DNA of 64,000 bases, taken from NCBI RefSeq assembly GCF_900177665.1, contig NZ_FXAW01000006.1, positions 300,673-364,672 of the forward strand, written 5' to 3'. The translations under genes were made by a program, and so were the position numbers. This stretch comes from Marivirga sericea. Its GTDB lineage: Bacteria > Bacteroidota > Bacteroidia > Cytophagales > Cyclobacteriaceae. Below the pieces are notes generated by a model, which did not search any database, was not told the DNA's origin, and saw nothing but the letters and a program-made list of their open reading frames with translations. Of the stretch, positions 1-8,560 are shown one piece after another (position 1 is the stretch's first letter; every line of letters begins with the position of its first letter).

Positions 1-16
1 CTACCCAAAAAATTCT

Positions 17-274
17 TTACTCTCTCTCTTTTAAGGATTTTTCTAATTTTTTTACTTTTCGCTCAGTCATAATAGCATAAATCATAAGTCCTGCAAAAAG
101 CGTTACGATAACGGCTACCAACACATAGATTTTCCCGTCCGCTCTCATTCCATCAGCCATCTCTATCTGGCTATTGCCATAGTCTTCTTCTACAATTTCA
201 GTTTTTTGAGCCGAAAGCCCTAAACTCATCAGCAACAGGGAGAAAACAATAAAATATTTAATCTTCTTCATCAA
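17..274 (-). CDS. CcmD-like small membrane protein of cytochrome c maturation
   Basis: The protein has 85 residues: an N-terminal hydrophobic signal-like segment (about residues 5-22), a short acidic periplasmic stretch, one membrane helix (about 48-68) and a charged cytoplasmic tail rich in K and E. That layout, and its position directly after the CcsA/CcmC-like gene with a 17-base overlap, fits the CcmD-family proteins found next to ccsA in Bacteroidota. CcmD is known to help release the heme chaperone from the heme exporter complex; that role is assumed from the family. The start may be either of the two leading Met codons. The call rests mainly on size, topology and context. Confidence 0.65.
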   Translation of the reverse strand: MMKKIKYFIVFSLLLMSLGLSAQKTEIVEEDYGNSQIEMADGMRADGKIYVLVAVIVTLFAGLMIYAIMTERKVKKLEKSLKERE

Positions 275-923
275 TTTTTGATTTAATAAATGACAATCTA
301 ATTCTTAATTCCGTTAGCCAAACGCCCAATAGTGTCCAACCTATAACGGCAGGATAAAAAACCATTCTTAATCTACCATCTAATTCATACGCATTAAAGC
401 CTGGGTTACCACCATTTCCAGGATGTAAAGAATCTGTAAGCCTTGGTAAAATAAATAATAGAGGAATCAAGGTGGCGTAAGCGAAGATATTGTAAACTCC
501 TCCGATTTTTGCTTTTTGCTGTGGATCTGTAATTGAATTTCTCAATAAGATGTAGGCAAAATAAATTAACATCCCGATGGCCGAGGCATTTTGCTTAGGA
601 TCTCCACTCCAAGGCGCTCCCCAAGTGTAATTCGCCCATATCATGCCCGTGGCTAATCCTAAAATCCCAAACAGGATGGAAGTATTGACCAGTTCAATGG
701 CATAAATATCATATTTGAGATTGCCTGTTCTTAAGTAGCGGATAGAAAAAATTACTGAAGCGGTCAGCATTATAACCATACCGAACCACATTGGCACATG
801 AAAGTGCATAGCGCGGATGGTTTCATTTAAAATAGCCAATCTAGGAGCTTCCATCAATAAGCCCGCAATTAGTGTGTAAAACACCAGCCCAACTCCTATA
901 ATTTTCCACCAAGTCTTTCTCAT
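258..923 (-). CDS. ccsA: Heme exporter / cytochrome c assembly protein (CcmC/CcsA family)
   Basis: This is a polytopic membrane protein of 222 residues that handles heme for cytochrome c maturation in the inner membrane. Six membrane segments are visible, and between them lies a tryptophan-rich motif WGAPWSGDPK. This matches the WGxxWxxD heme-handling motif, with Gly where many homologues have Trp. The ATG at 923 is preferred, because homologues begin close to the first helix (MRKTWW). An in-frame start at 998 would add 25 polar residues and sits just after ccmB. It is in an operon with ccmB upstream and the CcmD-like gene downstream. Confidence 0.85.
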   Translation of the reverse strand: MRKTWWKIIGVGLVFYTLIAGLLMEAPRLAILNETIRAMHFHVPMWFGMVIMLTASVIFSIRYLRTGNLKYDIYAIELVNTSILFGILGLATGMIWANYTWGAPWSGDPKQNASAIGMLIYFAYILLRNSITDPQQKAKIGGVYNIFAYATLIPLLFILPRLTDSLHPGNGGNPGFNAYELDGRLRMVFYPAVIGWTLLGVWLTELRIRLSFIKSKIDEED

Positions 924-1025
924 TTCAAATATAGAATAATAATTAATATCATAAACACTTGTTATTTGGTACTCATTATCATGCAGAGACAAGTTCATCT
1001 CTTGTATTTGCCTAATAGGCTCTAT

Positions 1026-1691
1026 TTAATTTCTCCAAATAAAAGGAAATAATATATATGCCGTAGTGATGACAATTGCATCTACGGATATTAAAGTAAA
1101 CAGTTTGTCATTCATCAAGCTAATGTCAATCCCATCTATAGCATTCTTTGAGAGTCCTACCGACATCAGTAAAATAGGTAATAATATTGGGAAACTTAAC
1201 ACTGCCATTAACGCTGTGCTATTGTTGGCTTTGGAAACAATACCCGAAACCAAAGTTAAAACTCCAGAAAATCCAATAGCAGCAAAAAGTATGGTTAGAA
1301 GAAAATAAATATGATTTGAAACCTGATTTCCTAAAATAATAGCGTACACAGCAAAACCGATAATCGCTATTACAACAGAGAGCAAAATATTAAAAATAAG
1401 TTTACCACTTAAAATGACCTCAGGTTTACAAAGTGTATAGTAATACAACATTCTTCCTTCTCCCTCCTGTAAAAAACTTTTAGCTACCCCATTAATATTG
1501 GCAAAAACAATAATAATCCAAAACAGAGCATTCCAAGTGACCGTTTGCATTTGGCCAGTTCTCACATTGAAGCTTAGATAGCAAATAAAAATGGTGCTTA
1601 CCAAATAAAGTAATATTCCATTGAAGGCGGTTTTATTCCGCCATTCTAGTCTAACTTCTTTTTCAAAAATGGATATTACTTGTTTTATCAC
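1026..1691 (-). CDS. ccmB: Heme exporter permease CcmB
   Basis: The protein has 221 residues with about six membrane helices and the typical amphipathic CcmB N-terminus (residues 1-20) ending in an EWRNK-type motif. CcmB is the permease of the ABC-type complex CcmABCD, which acts in holo-CcmE release during cytochrome c biogenesis. The only fitting start is a GTG at 1691, and a TAAATTTG -7 box lies a few bases upstream. The ATPase ccmA is not seen in this window. It is the first gene of the operon that runs leftwards into ccsA and the CcmD-like gene. Confidence 0.85.
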   Translation of the reverse strand: MIKQVISIFEKEVRLEWRNKTAFNGILLYLVSTIFICYLSFNVRTGQMQTVTWNALFWIIIVFANINGVAKSFLQEGEGRMLYYYTLCKPEVILSGKLIFNILLSVVIAIIGFAVYAIILGNQVSNHIYFLLTILFAAIGFSGVLTLVSGIVSKANNSTALMAVLSFPILLPILLMSVGLSKNAIDGIDISLMNDKLFTLISVDAIVITTAYILFPFIWRN

Positions 1692-1695
1692 GGTG

Positions 1696-1703
1696 CAAAT
1701 TTA
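1696..1703 (-). promoter_or_regulatory. Predicted -7 box upstream of ccmB
   Basis: On the minus strand this reads TAAATTTG, a full match to the Bacteroidota TAnnTTTG -7 consensus. It lies only 4 bases before the GTG, so either the transcript is leaderless or the match is fortuitous. No good -33 TTG at standard spacing was found. Confidence 0.3.
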
Positions 1704-1770
1704 ATAGATAAACCTCAATAAGGCATGGTAAAAACGGAATGTTGTGCTTAATTTGCACAAAAAATTAAAC

Positions 1771-2322
1771 ATGAATATTACCCCGACTGATTTTGATGAT
1801 TTATATATAATTAAGCCGACAGTATTTGAAGATTCAAGAGGCTATTTTTTTGAGAGTTTTCATCAAAAGAAATTTGAAGATGCAACTGGAATTCAATGTG
1901 AGTTTGTGCAAGACAATCAGTCCCGTTCGATTTATGGTGTAATTAGAGGTTTACATTTACAAGCTCCTCCAGTGGCTCAAGCAAAGCTAGTAAGAGTATT
2001 GAAAGGGGAAGTTCTGGATGTGGTAGTAGATTTAAGAAAAGATAAACCCACTTATGGGAAATCTTTTTCGATTCATCTTTCTGCAGAAAACAAACAGCAA
2101 TTATTCATTCCAAGAGGTTTTGCACACGGAATTGCGGTATTAAGTAACGAGGCTGAATTTTTTTATAAATGCGATAATTATTACAGCCCAGAAAATGAAA
2201 GAGGCATAATGTTTAATGACGCCTCCTTAAATATTGATTGGAAAATTGTTCCTGAAAAAAGAATAATTTCTGAAAAAGATCAGAACAATTTATTGTTCAA
2301 TGATTTTAAATCGCCTTTTTAA
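1771..2322 (+). CDS. rfbC: dTDP-4-dehydrorhamnose 3,5-epimerase
   Basis: This is a cupin-fold epimerase of 183 residues that converts dTDP-4-keto-6-deoxyglucose to the rhamnose-configured ketosugar. Visible signatures are FEDSRGYFFESF near the N-terminus, GVIRGLHLQ with the catalytic His (residue 62), the VDLRK..TYGK strand and PRGFAHG. The ATG at 1771 is chosen; an in-frame GTG at 1744 adds residues that homologues lack. Together with rfbB and rfbA it supplies three of the four dTDP-L-rhamnose enzymes; rfbD is not in the window. The gene ends two bases from the convergent Wzz-like gene. Confidence 0.95.
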   Translation: MNITPTDFDDLYIIKPTVFEDSRGYFFESFHQKKFEDATGIQCEFVQDNQSRSIYGVIRGLHLQAPPVAQAKLVRVLKGEVLDVVVDLRKDKPTYGKSFSIHLSAENKQQLFIPRGFAHGIAVLSNEAEFFYKCDNYYSPENERGIMFNDASLNIDWKIVPEKRIISEKDQNNLLFNDFKSPF

Positions 2323-2323
2323 A

Positions 2324-3373
2324 TCAACTAGCTAATTCTTCCTTTTTACTATTTTCTGATTCGACTTTATTCAGATATTTATTAAAGCCAAATATTAAAA
2401 TAATAATGTATGCAATTCCCAGGCCAACTAAACCAGAGTAAAAACCTAATTTAATTAAGCTGGGACTATCTGGTTTTGAAAACACTGTAAAACCATCAAT
2501 AAGCTCAAAACTTGGCATTAAAAATATCTCTTGTTCTACCTTCTGTAGTTCATTATATTGATTTCTGCTCTCTTGAAATACTGCAATCGGTCCATATTCT
2601 TGATCCCCAATAAATAAATTTGTCTCTTTTGCACTTTCTTTACCTGATACATTATAGCTAGCTATTAAAGCTTTTTTCAAACTATCCAATCTAGAAAGCT
2701 CTAATCTAATATTTTCAGCCTTACCCTTGAGGATTTCCTTTTCTATCTCAAGTCTTTTAGAAACAAACTGGTTTTCTTTGAAATAATAAACCAAAGGTTC
2801 CTGCAACTTTGTTAAGCCCTGATTGTCAAAAACATTAACAAAAATTTTATATGTGGTTTTATTGTCTAGTCTCAGTTTTTCAACAAACTTGTTAATTGTT
2901 TCTTCATCATCAATTTTGCCTTTTAATTGTTCCTTTAAAACTTCCAACTGCACAATTTCTTCTTCTGACACGAAGGGTTCGTAGCTAAAGCCTTTAAGAT
3001 TCTTTGCTTGAGTAGTATCTATATCAAGCAATTTAGCAAGCTGGACATAATTTTGCTCCCCGCAAAGCTGCTGAAGTTTATCCACAGAATTTTCCATTAA
3101 TCTACCACTAGAATACCTAGAATTAATTAGCATGTAGCTACTGTAGTAATCCGGAAGATAATAGTTTAACGCAACACCTGTAAAACCACCAAGTATCGCG
3201 AAAAGTAAAATTAGTTTGACATACTTAAACGTGGCATTTCTAAAGTGAACAAACACCATTATTATTCCTACAAATATGCTTTTGAAAAACCTCCCAATAG
3301 TGGAGAACAGCTCTCTCAAATCAATTTCATCAGAACTATTGGAATTCTGTGATTTTTTGTCTATTTCTGACAT
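2324..3373 (-). CDS. Wzz-like polysaccharide chain-length / co-polymerase protein
   Basis: The protein has 349 residues with a membrane segment near 52-72, a long largely helical periplasmic region (about 75-300, coiled-coil prone between 200 and 245) and a second helix near 307-328 with a short cytoplasmic tail. This two-helix arrangement with a central coiled domain is that of Wzz/polysaccharide co-polymerase proteins, which set O-antigen or capsule chain length. A further hydrophobic stretch at 30-43 precedes the first clear helix. No tyrosine kinase domain is attached. It lies between rfbC and rfbB on the opposite strand, which supports a surface polysaccharide role. Confidence 0.65.
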   Translation of the reverse strand: MSEIDKKSQNSNSSDEIDLRELFSTIGRFFKSIFVGIIMVFVHFRNATFKYVKLILLFAILGGFTGVALNYYLPDYYSSYMLINSRYSSGRLMENSVDKLQQLCGEQNYVQLAKLLDIDTTQAKNLKGFSYEPFVSEEEIVQLEVLKEQLKGKIDDEETINKFVEKLRLDNKTTYKIFVNVFDNQGLTKLQEPLVYYFKENQFVSKRLEIEKEILKGKAENIRLELSRLDSLKKALIASYNVSGKESAKETNLFIGDQEYGPIAVFQESRNQYNELQKVEQEIFLMPSFELIDGFTVFSKPDSPSLIKLGFYSGLVGLGIAYIIILIFGFNKYLNKVESENSKKEELAS

Positions 3374-3464
3374 AATATCTTAAAAATTTTTACAAATAAA
3401 CGGAAGTTTTGGATACTATTGAAATAAATTTTGTTTTGAATCATTTATTCTGTTAGACAATCCT

Positions 3465-3472
3465 TATTTTTG
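3465..3472 (+). promoter_or_regulatory. Predicted -7 box upstream of rfbB
   Basis: TATTTTTG matches the TAnnTTTG consensus and would give a transcript starting about 15 bases before the TTG start codon of rfbB. A TTTTG lies upstream, but at a longer spacing than usual. Confidence 0.35.
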
Positions 3473-3495
3473 AGTCCAAAAAAACCTTAAAACCA

Positions 3496-4551
3496 TTGAA
3501 AACTATATTAATTACAGGAGGCGCAGGATTTATTGGCTCTCATGTTGTGCGACTATTTATTAATCAATATCCTGAATATAAAATCGTCAATCTTGACGCC
3601 TTAACTTATGCAGGCAACTTAGAAAATCTCAAGGATATCGAAGGTAAGCCAAATTATATTTTTGAAAAAGGTGATATCACTGATGAAAATTTTATTTTTG
3701 ACCTTTTTGAAAAATATGATTTTGATGGAGTGATCCATTTAGCTGCAGAATCACATGTAGATAGATCCATTAGCAATCCTCTCGAATTTTTGAAAACCAA
3801 TATTTTTGGCACGGTGACTTTGTTGAATGCCGCCAAAGATAAATGGAAAGGTAATTTTGAAAGCAAACGATTTTATCATGTTTCCACTGATGAGGTTTAT
3901 GGTTCCGTTGACGATGGAGGGTTCTTCACTGAAGAAACTTCATACGACCCTCAATCTCCATATTCTGCATCTAAGGCCGGTTCAGATCATTTTGTTAGAG
4001 CTTATGCTAATACTTATGGGCTTCCAGTTGTTATCAGTAATTGCTCAAATAATTACGGGCCAAACCAGTTCCCGGAAAAACTTATACCGCTCTTTATTAA
4101 TAATATTAGAAATAACAAACCCCTTCCTGTATACGGAAAAGGGGAAAATATAAGAGATTGGCTTTTTGTAATTGATCATGCTAGAGCCATTGATTTGGTT
4201 TATCATAAAGGAAAAAACAAAGAGACTTATAATATTGGTGGCTTTAACGAATGGAAAAACCTAGACTTAATCAAGGTTATTTGTAAAACGATGGATAAAA
4301 AGCTAGGTAGGAAAGAAGGAGCGTCCGAAGAGCTAATAACTTATGTAAAAGATCGAGCTGGTCACGATTTGAGGTATGCCATCGATGCAAATAAAATCAT
4401 GAAAGAGCTGGGATGGGAACCTAGTCTTCAATTTGAGGAAGGAATTTCCAAAACCATTGATTGGTATCTGGACAATGAAAAATGGCTTAAAAATGTCACT
4501 TCGGGTGCCTATCAGCAGTATTATGATGAAATGTATAAAGAAAGAAACTAG
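3496..4551 (+). CDS. rfbB: dTDP-glucose 4,6-dehydratase
   Basis: This is an extended short-chain dehydrogenase of 351 residues that makes dTDP-4-keto-6-deoxyglucose. Visible are the NAD-binding GGAGFIGS (8-15), the catalytic T-D-E triplet at 131-133 (STDEVYG) and the Y156-x3-K160 pair in SPYSASK. The start is a TTG at 3496: an in-frame TAG lies at 3454, there is no ATG or GTG between, and the Rossmann fold begins at residue 3, so TTG is almost forced. It is followed by rfbA, with about 90 bases of CTAG-rich spacer between them. Confidence 0.96.
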   Translation: MKTILITGGAGFIGSHVVRLFINQYPEYKIVNLDALTYAGNLENLKDIEGKPNYIFEKGDITDENFIFDLFEKYDFDGVIHLAAESHVDRSISNPLEFLKTNIFGTVTLLNAAKDKWKGNFESKRFYHVSTDEVYGSVDDGGFFTEETSYDPQSPYSASKAGSDHFVRAYANTYGLPVVISNCSNNYGPNQFPEKLIPLFINNIRNNKPLPVYGKGENIRDWLFVIDHARAIDLVYHKGKNKETYNIGGFNEWKNLDLIKVICKTMDKKLGRKEGASEELITYVKDRAGHDLRYAIDANKIMKELGWEPSLQFEEGISKTIDWYLDNEKWLKNVTSGAYQQYYDEMYKERN

Positions 4552-4644
4552 ACCCTAGATATTAGAATCTAGACTCTGAAATTAGGATTTATAAAATATA
4601 GAACCAGTCTATAATCTAGGTTCTAGCATCTAAAAATCTAAACT
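4552..4644. repeat. CTAG-rich degenerate repeat spacer between rfbB and rfbA
   Basis: The spacer is unusually rich in CTAG-containing words: CCTAGATATTAGAATCTAGACT on the left is roughly mirrored by AGTCTATAATCTAGGTTCTAG on the right, about 25 bases apart. No ORF or clear terminator is present. CTAG is usually rare in bacterial DNA, so several copies in 90 bases stand out. The function is unknown. Confidence 0.5.
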
Positions 4645-5514
4645 ATGAAAGGAATAATATTAGCAGGAGGGTCAGGAACAAGATTGCACCCATTAACAAT
4701 TGCATTGAGCAAGCAACTTATGCCGGTTTACGATAAACCTATGATTTATTACCCGCTATCCACATTAATGCTAGCTGGAATAAATGAGATTTTGATTATT
4801 TCAACCCCTGAACATACTGGTCTATTTAAGCAATTATTAGGAGATGGCGCTCAACTTGGCTGTCACTTTGAGTACGCTGTTCAGGAAAATCCCGAAGGGC
4901 TGGCACAAGCCTTTATTATAGGTGAAGATTTTGTGGGAGATGATGATGTAGCACTGATTTTAGGGGATAATATCTTTTATGGTTCTGGAATGTCTACGTT
5001 ATTACAATCAAATAAGAAACCGGAGGGTGGAATAGTGTATGCCTATCATGTGCATGATCCTGAACGATATGGAGTGGTGGAATTTAATGAAAATGGGAAA
5101 GCAATTTCTATTGAAGAAAAACCCCAAAAGCCAAAATCGTCTTTTGCTGTTCCTGGCATCTATTTTTATGACAACAGAGTGATTGATATTGCTAAAAATA
5201 TTAAGCCTAGTCCAAGAGGGGAACTTGAAATCACCGATATCAACAAAAAGTATTTAGAAGAAGGGAAGCTAAAAGTAAGTGTTTTAAACAGGGGAACTGC
5301 CTGGCTGGACACCGGAACTTTTGCCTCTTTAATGCAGGCTTCAGAATTTGTGAAGGTCATTGAAGAACGACAAGGCTTGAAAATTGGCTGCATAGAAGAA
5401 GTGGCCTTCAGAATGGGCTTCATTAACAAATCTCAATTACAAAAGCTTGCAGAGCCATTGGTGAAAAGTGGCTATGGGGAGTACTTGATGCGTTTGATTC
5501 GGCAATCAAAATAA
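4645..5514 (+). CDS. rfbA: Glucose-1-phosphate thymidylyltransferase
   Basis: This nucleotidyltransferase of 289 residues makes dTDP-glucose from glucose-1-phosphate and dTTP, the first step of dTDP-rhamnose synthesis. The N-terminal [11 protein letters not shown] nucleotide-binding loop (8-18), [16 protein letters not shown], the LGDNIFYG metal-binding region and the DTGTFASL segment are all canonical. Its length matches RmlA. It follows rfbB on the same strand and precedes an ABC exporter. Confidence 0.96.
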   Translation: MKGIILAGGSGTRLHPLTIALSKQLMPVYDKPMIYYPLSTLMLAGINEILIISTPEHTGLFKQLLGDGAQLGCHFEYAVQENPEGLAQAFIIGEDFVGDDDVALILGDNIFYGSGMSTLLQSNKKPEGGIVYAYHVHDPERYGVVEFNENGKAISIEEKPQKPKSSFAVPGIYFYDNRVIDIAKNIKPSPRGELEITDINKKYLEEGKLKVSVLNRGTAWLDTGTFASLMQASEFVKVIEERQGLKIGCIEEVAFRMGFINKSQLQKLAEPLVKSGYGEYLMRLIRQSK

Positions 5515-5636
5515 CTGTTCCTATAATCAACTTCTCAAAGCTTCTTGTATGTTATTGTTGCATCATTTACTATTTGGCGCTTAGCAAAAGAACTTTTAAA
5601 AAGGTGGGCCGTAAGTACTGGCTTTCCCACTTACTC

Positions 5637-7385
5637 ATGGCACAAGAACAAAATCCCTCAAAAACTACTTTAGCTTCAGCCTTTAAAACAATTATTTGGC
5701 CAAGGAGGAAATATATTCTCATTGGTTTGGTTCTCATCATAATCAGTAGAGCCGCTTCATTAGTTTTGCCCGGCTCGAGCAAAATTTTGGTAGATGAAAT
5801 AGTGCCAAATGGCGACCTGCAAATGCTTAAGTATTTAATTTTTGCTGTAGTAGGTGCAATTGTAGTTCAGGCAGTAACTTCCTTCGCTTTGACACAAATC
5901 CTGAGCGTGGAAGCGCAAAATCTAATCGCTCAACTCCGGTCAAAAGTTCAGTCTCATATCTTAAAATTACCAATTCGCTACTTTGACAATGCCAAAACCG
6001 GAGAATTGGTTTCCAGAATAATGACTGATGTAGAAGGTGTTAGGAACTTGGTAGGTACTGGACTAGCTCAAATGGTGGGTGGAATACTAACATCCATTGT
6101 CTGCTTGATAATTCTAATCACCATTAGTCCAATGATGACACTTTATGTCCTTGTTCCAGTCGCTATTTTCGGTTTTATTTCTTTAAAAGCATTCGGAAGA
6201 ATTCGCCCCATCTTTAGAGAAAGAGGAAAAATCAATGCAGACGTTACAGGAAGGCTAACAGAGACCTTAGGCGGCATAAGGGTAATAAAAGGGTTCAATG
6301 CAGAGCTTCAGGAAATTAGGGTCTTCGCAGAAGGAGTTGATAAATTATTCAAAAATATTAAATCCAGTTTAACAGCAACTAGCTTAATCACTAGTTCTGC
6401 CACATTACTTTTAGGCTTAGCATCAGCAGGTATTATGGGGATAGGAGGGTGGATGATTATGAATGATCAACTGACTTTTGGTGACTTTCTAGCTTTCACG
6501 CTCTATCTCGGCTTTATGATTGCTCCTATCGTTCAAATGAGCAACATTGGTAGTCAACTAACAGAAGCTTTCGCAGGACTAGACAGGACCGAGGAGATTA
6601 TGAATACGCCCGTGGAAACCGATAATCCAAACAGAACAATCGAATTGAAGGATGTTAAGGGCCAAATAGAATTTCGAAACGTATCCTTCGCTTATGAAGA
6701 AGATAAAGATGTAGTCAGAAATATCAGTTTTGAGGCATTACCTGGTTCAGTTACAGCTTTTGTTGGTACTTCAGGCTCTGGTAAAAGCACAATCTCCGGC
6801 TTAGTATCTTCTTTTTTAAATCCTGATGAGGGTGAAATATTAGTGGACGGTCATGATTTACAGAAAATAACCTTGCAAAGTTATAGAAGCAAATTAGGCG
6901 TAGTCTTGCAAGAAGATTTCCTATTTGAAGGTACGATAAAAGAAAATATTCTATTTCCACGGCCTGCTGCAACGGAGGCAGAATTAATGAATGCGGTTAA
7001 ATCCGCCTATGTTCATCAATTTACAGATAAGTTTGAAGACGGTTTGGACACACAAATCGGAGAGCGAGGCGTAAAACTTTCTGGTGGTCAACAACAAAGA
7101 ATTGCAATTGCAAGAGCCATCTTAGCTGATCCTAAAATATTAATTCTGGATGAGGCAACCTCTAATTTAGATACTGAAAGCGAGCATTTTATACAATCGA
7201 GTTTGAAAGAATTAATGAAAGGAAAAACAACTTTCGTAATTGCACACCGACTAAGCACCATTAGACAGGCAGATCAAATCTTAGTGATTGAGGATGGGAA
7301 AATTGCGGAAAAAGGTCAGCATGATGAATTAATAGATAAGAAAGGGAGATATTTTGACCTTTATACATATCAGGCAAGAATCTGA
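5637..7385 (+). CDS. ABC exporter, fused permease and ATPase (MsbA-like)
   Basis: The protein has 582 residues: an N-terminal six-helix exporter domain (about 20-300) and a C-terminal ATPase. Walker A GTSGSGKST lies near 377, the signature LSGGQQQR near 481, Walker B ILILDEATS near 501 and the switch His in IAHRLST near 535. Such half-transporters flip lipids or export peptides and polysaccharide precursors; the substrate cannot be read from sequence, but its place after rfbA suggests lipid-linked glycans or lipid A. The ATG at 5637 is preferred; an in-frame TTG at 5574 would add 21 residues. Confidence 0.88.
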   Translation: MAQEQNPSKTTLASAFKTIIWPRRKYILIGLVLIIISRAASLVLPGSSKILVDEIVPNGDLQMLKYLIFAVVGAIVVQAVTSFALTQILSVEAQNLIAQLRSKVQSHILKLPIRYFDNAKTGELVSRIMTDVEGVRNLVGTGLAQMVGGILTSIVCLIILITISPMMTLYVLVPVAIFGFISLKAFGRIRPIFRERGKINADVTGRLTETLGGIRVIKGFNAELQEIRVFAEGVDKLFKNIKSSLTATSLITSSATLLLGLASAGIMGIGGWMIMNDQLTFGDFLAFTLYLGFMIAPIVQMSNIGSQLTEAFAGLDRTEEIMNTPVETDNPNRTIELKDVKGQIEFRNVSFAYEEDKDVVRNISFEALPGSVTAFVGTSGSGKSTISGLVSSFLNPDEGEILVDGHDLQKITLQSYRSKLGVVLQEDFLFEGTIKENILFPRPAATEAELMNAVKSAYVHQFTDKFEDGLDTQIGERGVKLSGGQQQRIAIARAILADPKILILDEATSNLDTESEHFIQSSLKELMKGKTTFVIAHRLSTIRQADQILVIEDGKIAEKGQHDELIDKKGRYFDLYTYQARI

Positions 7386-7409
7386 TTTCGGAAATCGTGT
7401 CTTTTTTTT
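7384..7409 (+). terminator. Possible weak terminator after the ABC exporter
   Basis: GATTTCGGAAATC overlaps the stop codon and can form a short stem (GATT/AATC with a TCGGA loop). A run of eight T follows within a few bases. The stem is short and AT-rich, so the call is tentative. Confidence 0.35.
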
Positions 7410-7629
7410 ACCTATGTATTAAAAATCCTATATTCTCAAGAAAGCCCTTTGCAATAATTAAAAATTTAAACATTTACGTACTTTTGCGAACATATTTAAT
7501 CAAAAACTACTGTAGGTTTTAAGACCGAATCCAAAGTATTTTAGATCAACCCCATAAATTGTATTAAATATTACGCATCTGAATTTCTTTGATTTAGCTT
7601 GTCCAAACCTCACTAGTTATATTTGATGC
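7410..7629 (+). other. Intergenic stretch with a promoter-like element, no gene seen
   Basis: The stretch is AT-rich with no ORF of note. TACTTTTG at 7479-7486 and TATATTTG at 7618-7625 both match the TAnnTTTG -7 consensus. The first would give a leader of about 140 bases before the small ORF at 7630; the second lies too close to that ORF for a normal leader. Confidence 0.3.
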
Positions 7630-7749
7630 ATGATTTCGAATATATTTAGAACATTAAAAAACTCAAGACTTAATGACAATATCATTAAGGGAGTTATATT
7701 CATTCTCCTCTTTTTAGGAATGTTGATTAAATCTTTCATGAATAGTTAG
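7630..7749 (+). CDS. Small ORF, 39-residue single-helix membrane protein candidate
   Basis: ATG to TAG encodes 39 residues: a basic, polar N-terminal half (MISNIFRTLKNSRLNDN) followed by one strongly hydrophobic helix (GVIFILLFLGMLI) and a short tail KSFMNS. It lies alone in a 440-base gap between an exporter and a lipoprotein gene, with promoter-like -7 boxes upstream. I do not recognise a family. The composition is what a real small membrane protein looks like, but a chance ORF of this length is possible. Confidence 0.35.
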   Translation: MISNIFRTLKNSRLNDNIIKGVIFILLFLGMLIKSFMNS

Positions 7750-7827
7750 AGCTTTCAAGTTTAACAAGCAATATCGTCTTTGGCATATTTTTTGGTTAGT
7801 TTTACTTAATCAATAAAACACATAGCC

Positions 7828-8400
7828 ATGAAAAGACTATTCAATTTAATTCTCGCAATAAACTTAATATTTTTAGGAAGTTGTTCATTCAACGGTCAAG
7901 ATGGTGCACCAGGCCCGCAAGGCCCCAGAGGACCTCAAGGACCAGCAGGACAAAATGGCCAGGATGGTCAAGAAGCATTCGTATTCGAATATGTTGACTT
8001 AACATTTTCTTCAGGAAACGAATACAGTTTACTTTTAGAACTACCCAATGATTTTGAAATGCTGGAATCCGATGTAGTGTTGGTTTATTTTCTATATGAT
8101 TATTTCGAAGATGAAGACCTTGATTTATGGAGAGCATTGCCTCAAACCGAATTCACAGATTTCGGAACTTTAATCTACAACTACGATTTCACCCGATTTG
8201 ATGTAAATCTATTTATGGATGGCAATTTTGATCTAAATCTTCTGGGAGCTAGGTTTACTGATAATTGGATTGCCAGAGTAGTAGTAGTGCCTGGCCAATT
8301 CACAAATAGTAGAGCCACAAATCCTGTTGATTATAAAGACTATAATGCTGTCATTGAATACTACAATATTAGTGAAGAACATGTAGTTACTGTCAAATAA
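7828..8400 (+). CDS. Lipoprotein with a collagen-like Gly-X-Y segment
   Basis: The 190-residue precursor has a signal peptide ending in the lipobox LGSC (Cys19). It is followed by about eight Gly-X-Y triplets rich in Pro and Gln (GAPGPQGPRGPQGPAGQ) and then an acidic beta-type domain of about 140 residues that I do not recognise. Collagen-like segments can trimerise into stiff stalks, so it probably displays the C-terminal domain from the outer membrane; this is inference. It is a single gene with a strong terminator behind it (8424-8449). Many Bacteroidota lipoproteins carry this short collagen-like module just after the lipid anchor. Confidence 0.75.
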   Translation: MKRLFNLILAINLIFLGSCSFNGQDGAPGPQGPRGPQGPAGQNGQDGQEAFVFEYVDLTFSSGNEYSLLLELPNDFEMLESDVVLVYFLYDYFEDEDLDLWRALPQTEFTDFGTLIYNYDFTRFDVNLFMDGNFDLNLLGARFTDNWIARVVVVPGQFTNSRATNPVDYKDYNAVIEYYNISEEHVVTVK

Positions 8401-8423
8401 TTTAATGTTCATGGTATTCTGTC

Positions 8424-8449
8424 GGGTAAGTCAAAAATTTGACTTACCC
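8424..8449 (+). terminator. Strong hairpin after the collagen-like lipoprotein
   Basis: Perfect 12-base inverted repeat GGGTAAGTCAAA / TTTGACTTACCC with a 2-base centre, followed by an AT-rich T-containing stretch. It starts 24 bases after the stop codon. Confidence 0.75.
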
Positions 8450-8546
8450 TTTATCTTATAATTATACATCTTTAACCGTTGAGGCTTGTAATTGATCTAA
8501 AAGCTAAGCAAAAAACGCTTGCTTTTTATTAGTAAACTTACATCTA

Positions 8547-8554
8547 TATATTTG
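8547..8554 (+). promoter_or_regulatory. Predicted -7 box upstream of terC
   Basis: TATATTTG is an exact TAnnTTTG match. It would start a transcript near 8561 with a leader of about 118 bases containing several hairpins before the terC ATG. Confidence 0.4.
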
Positions 8555-8560
8555 ATTGCC

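Noticed and set aside
2653..2664. Palindrome ATAGCTAGCTAT resembling the TAGCTAGC repeats
   Set aside because: It lies inside the Wzz-like coding sequence and lacks the GC-rich CCG/CGG arms; likely chance.
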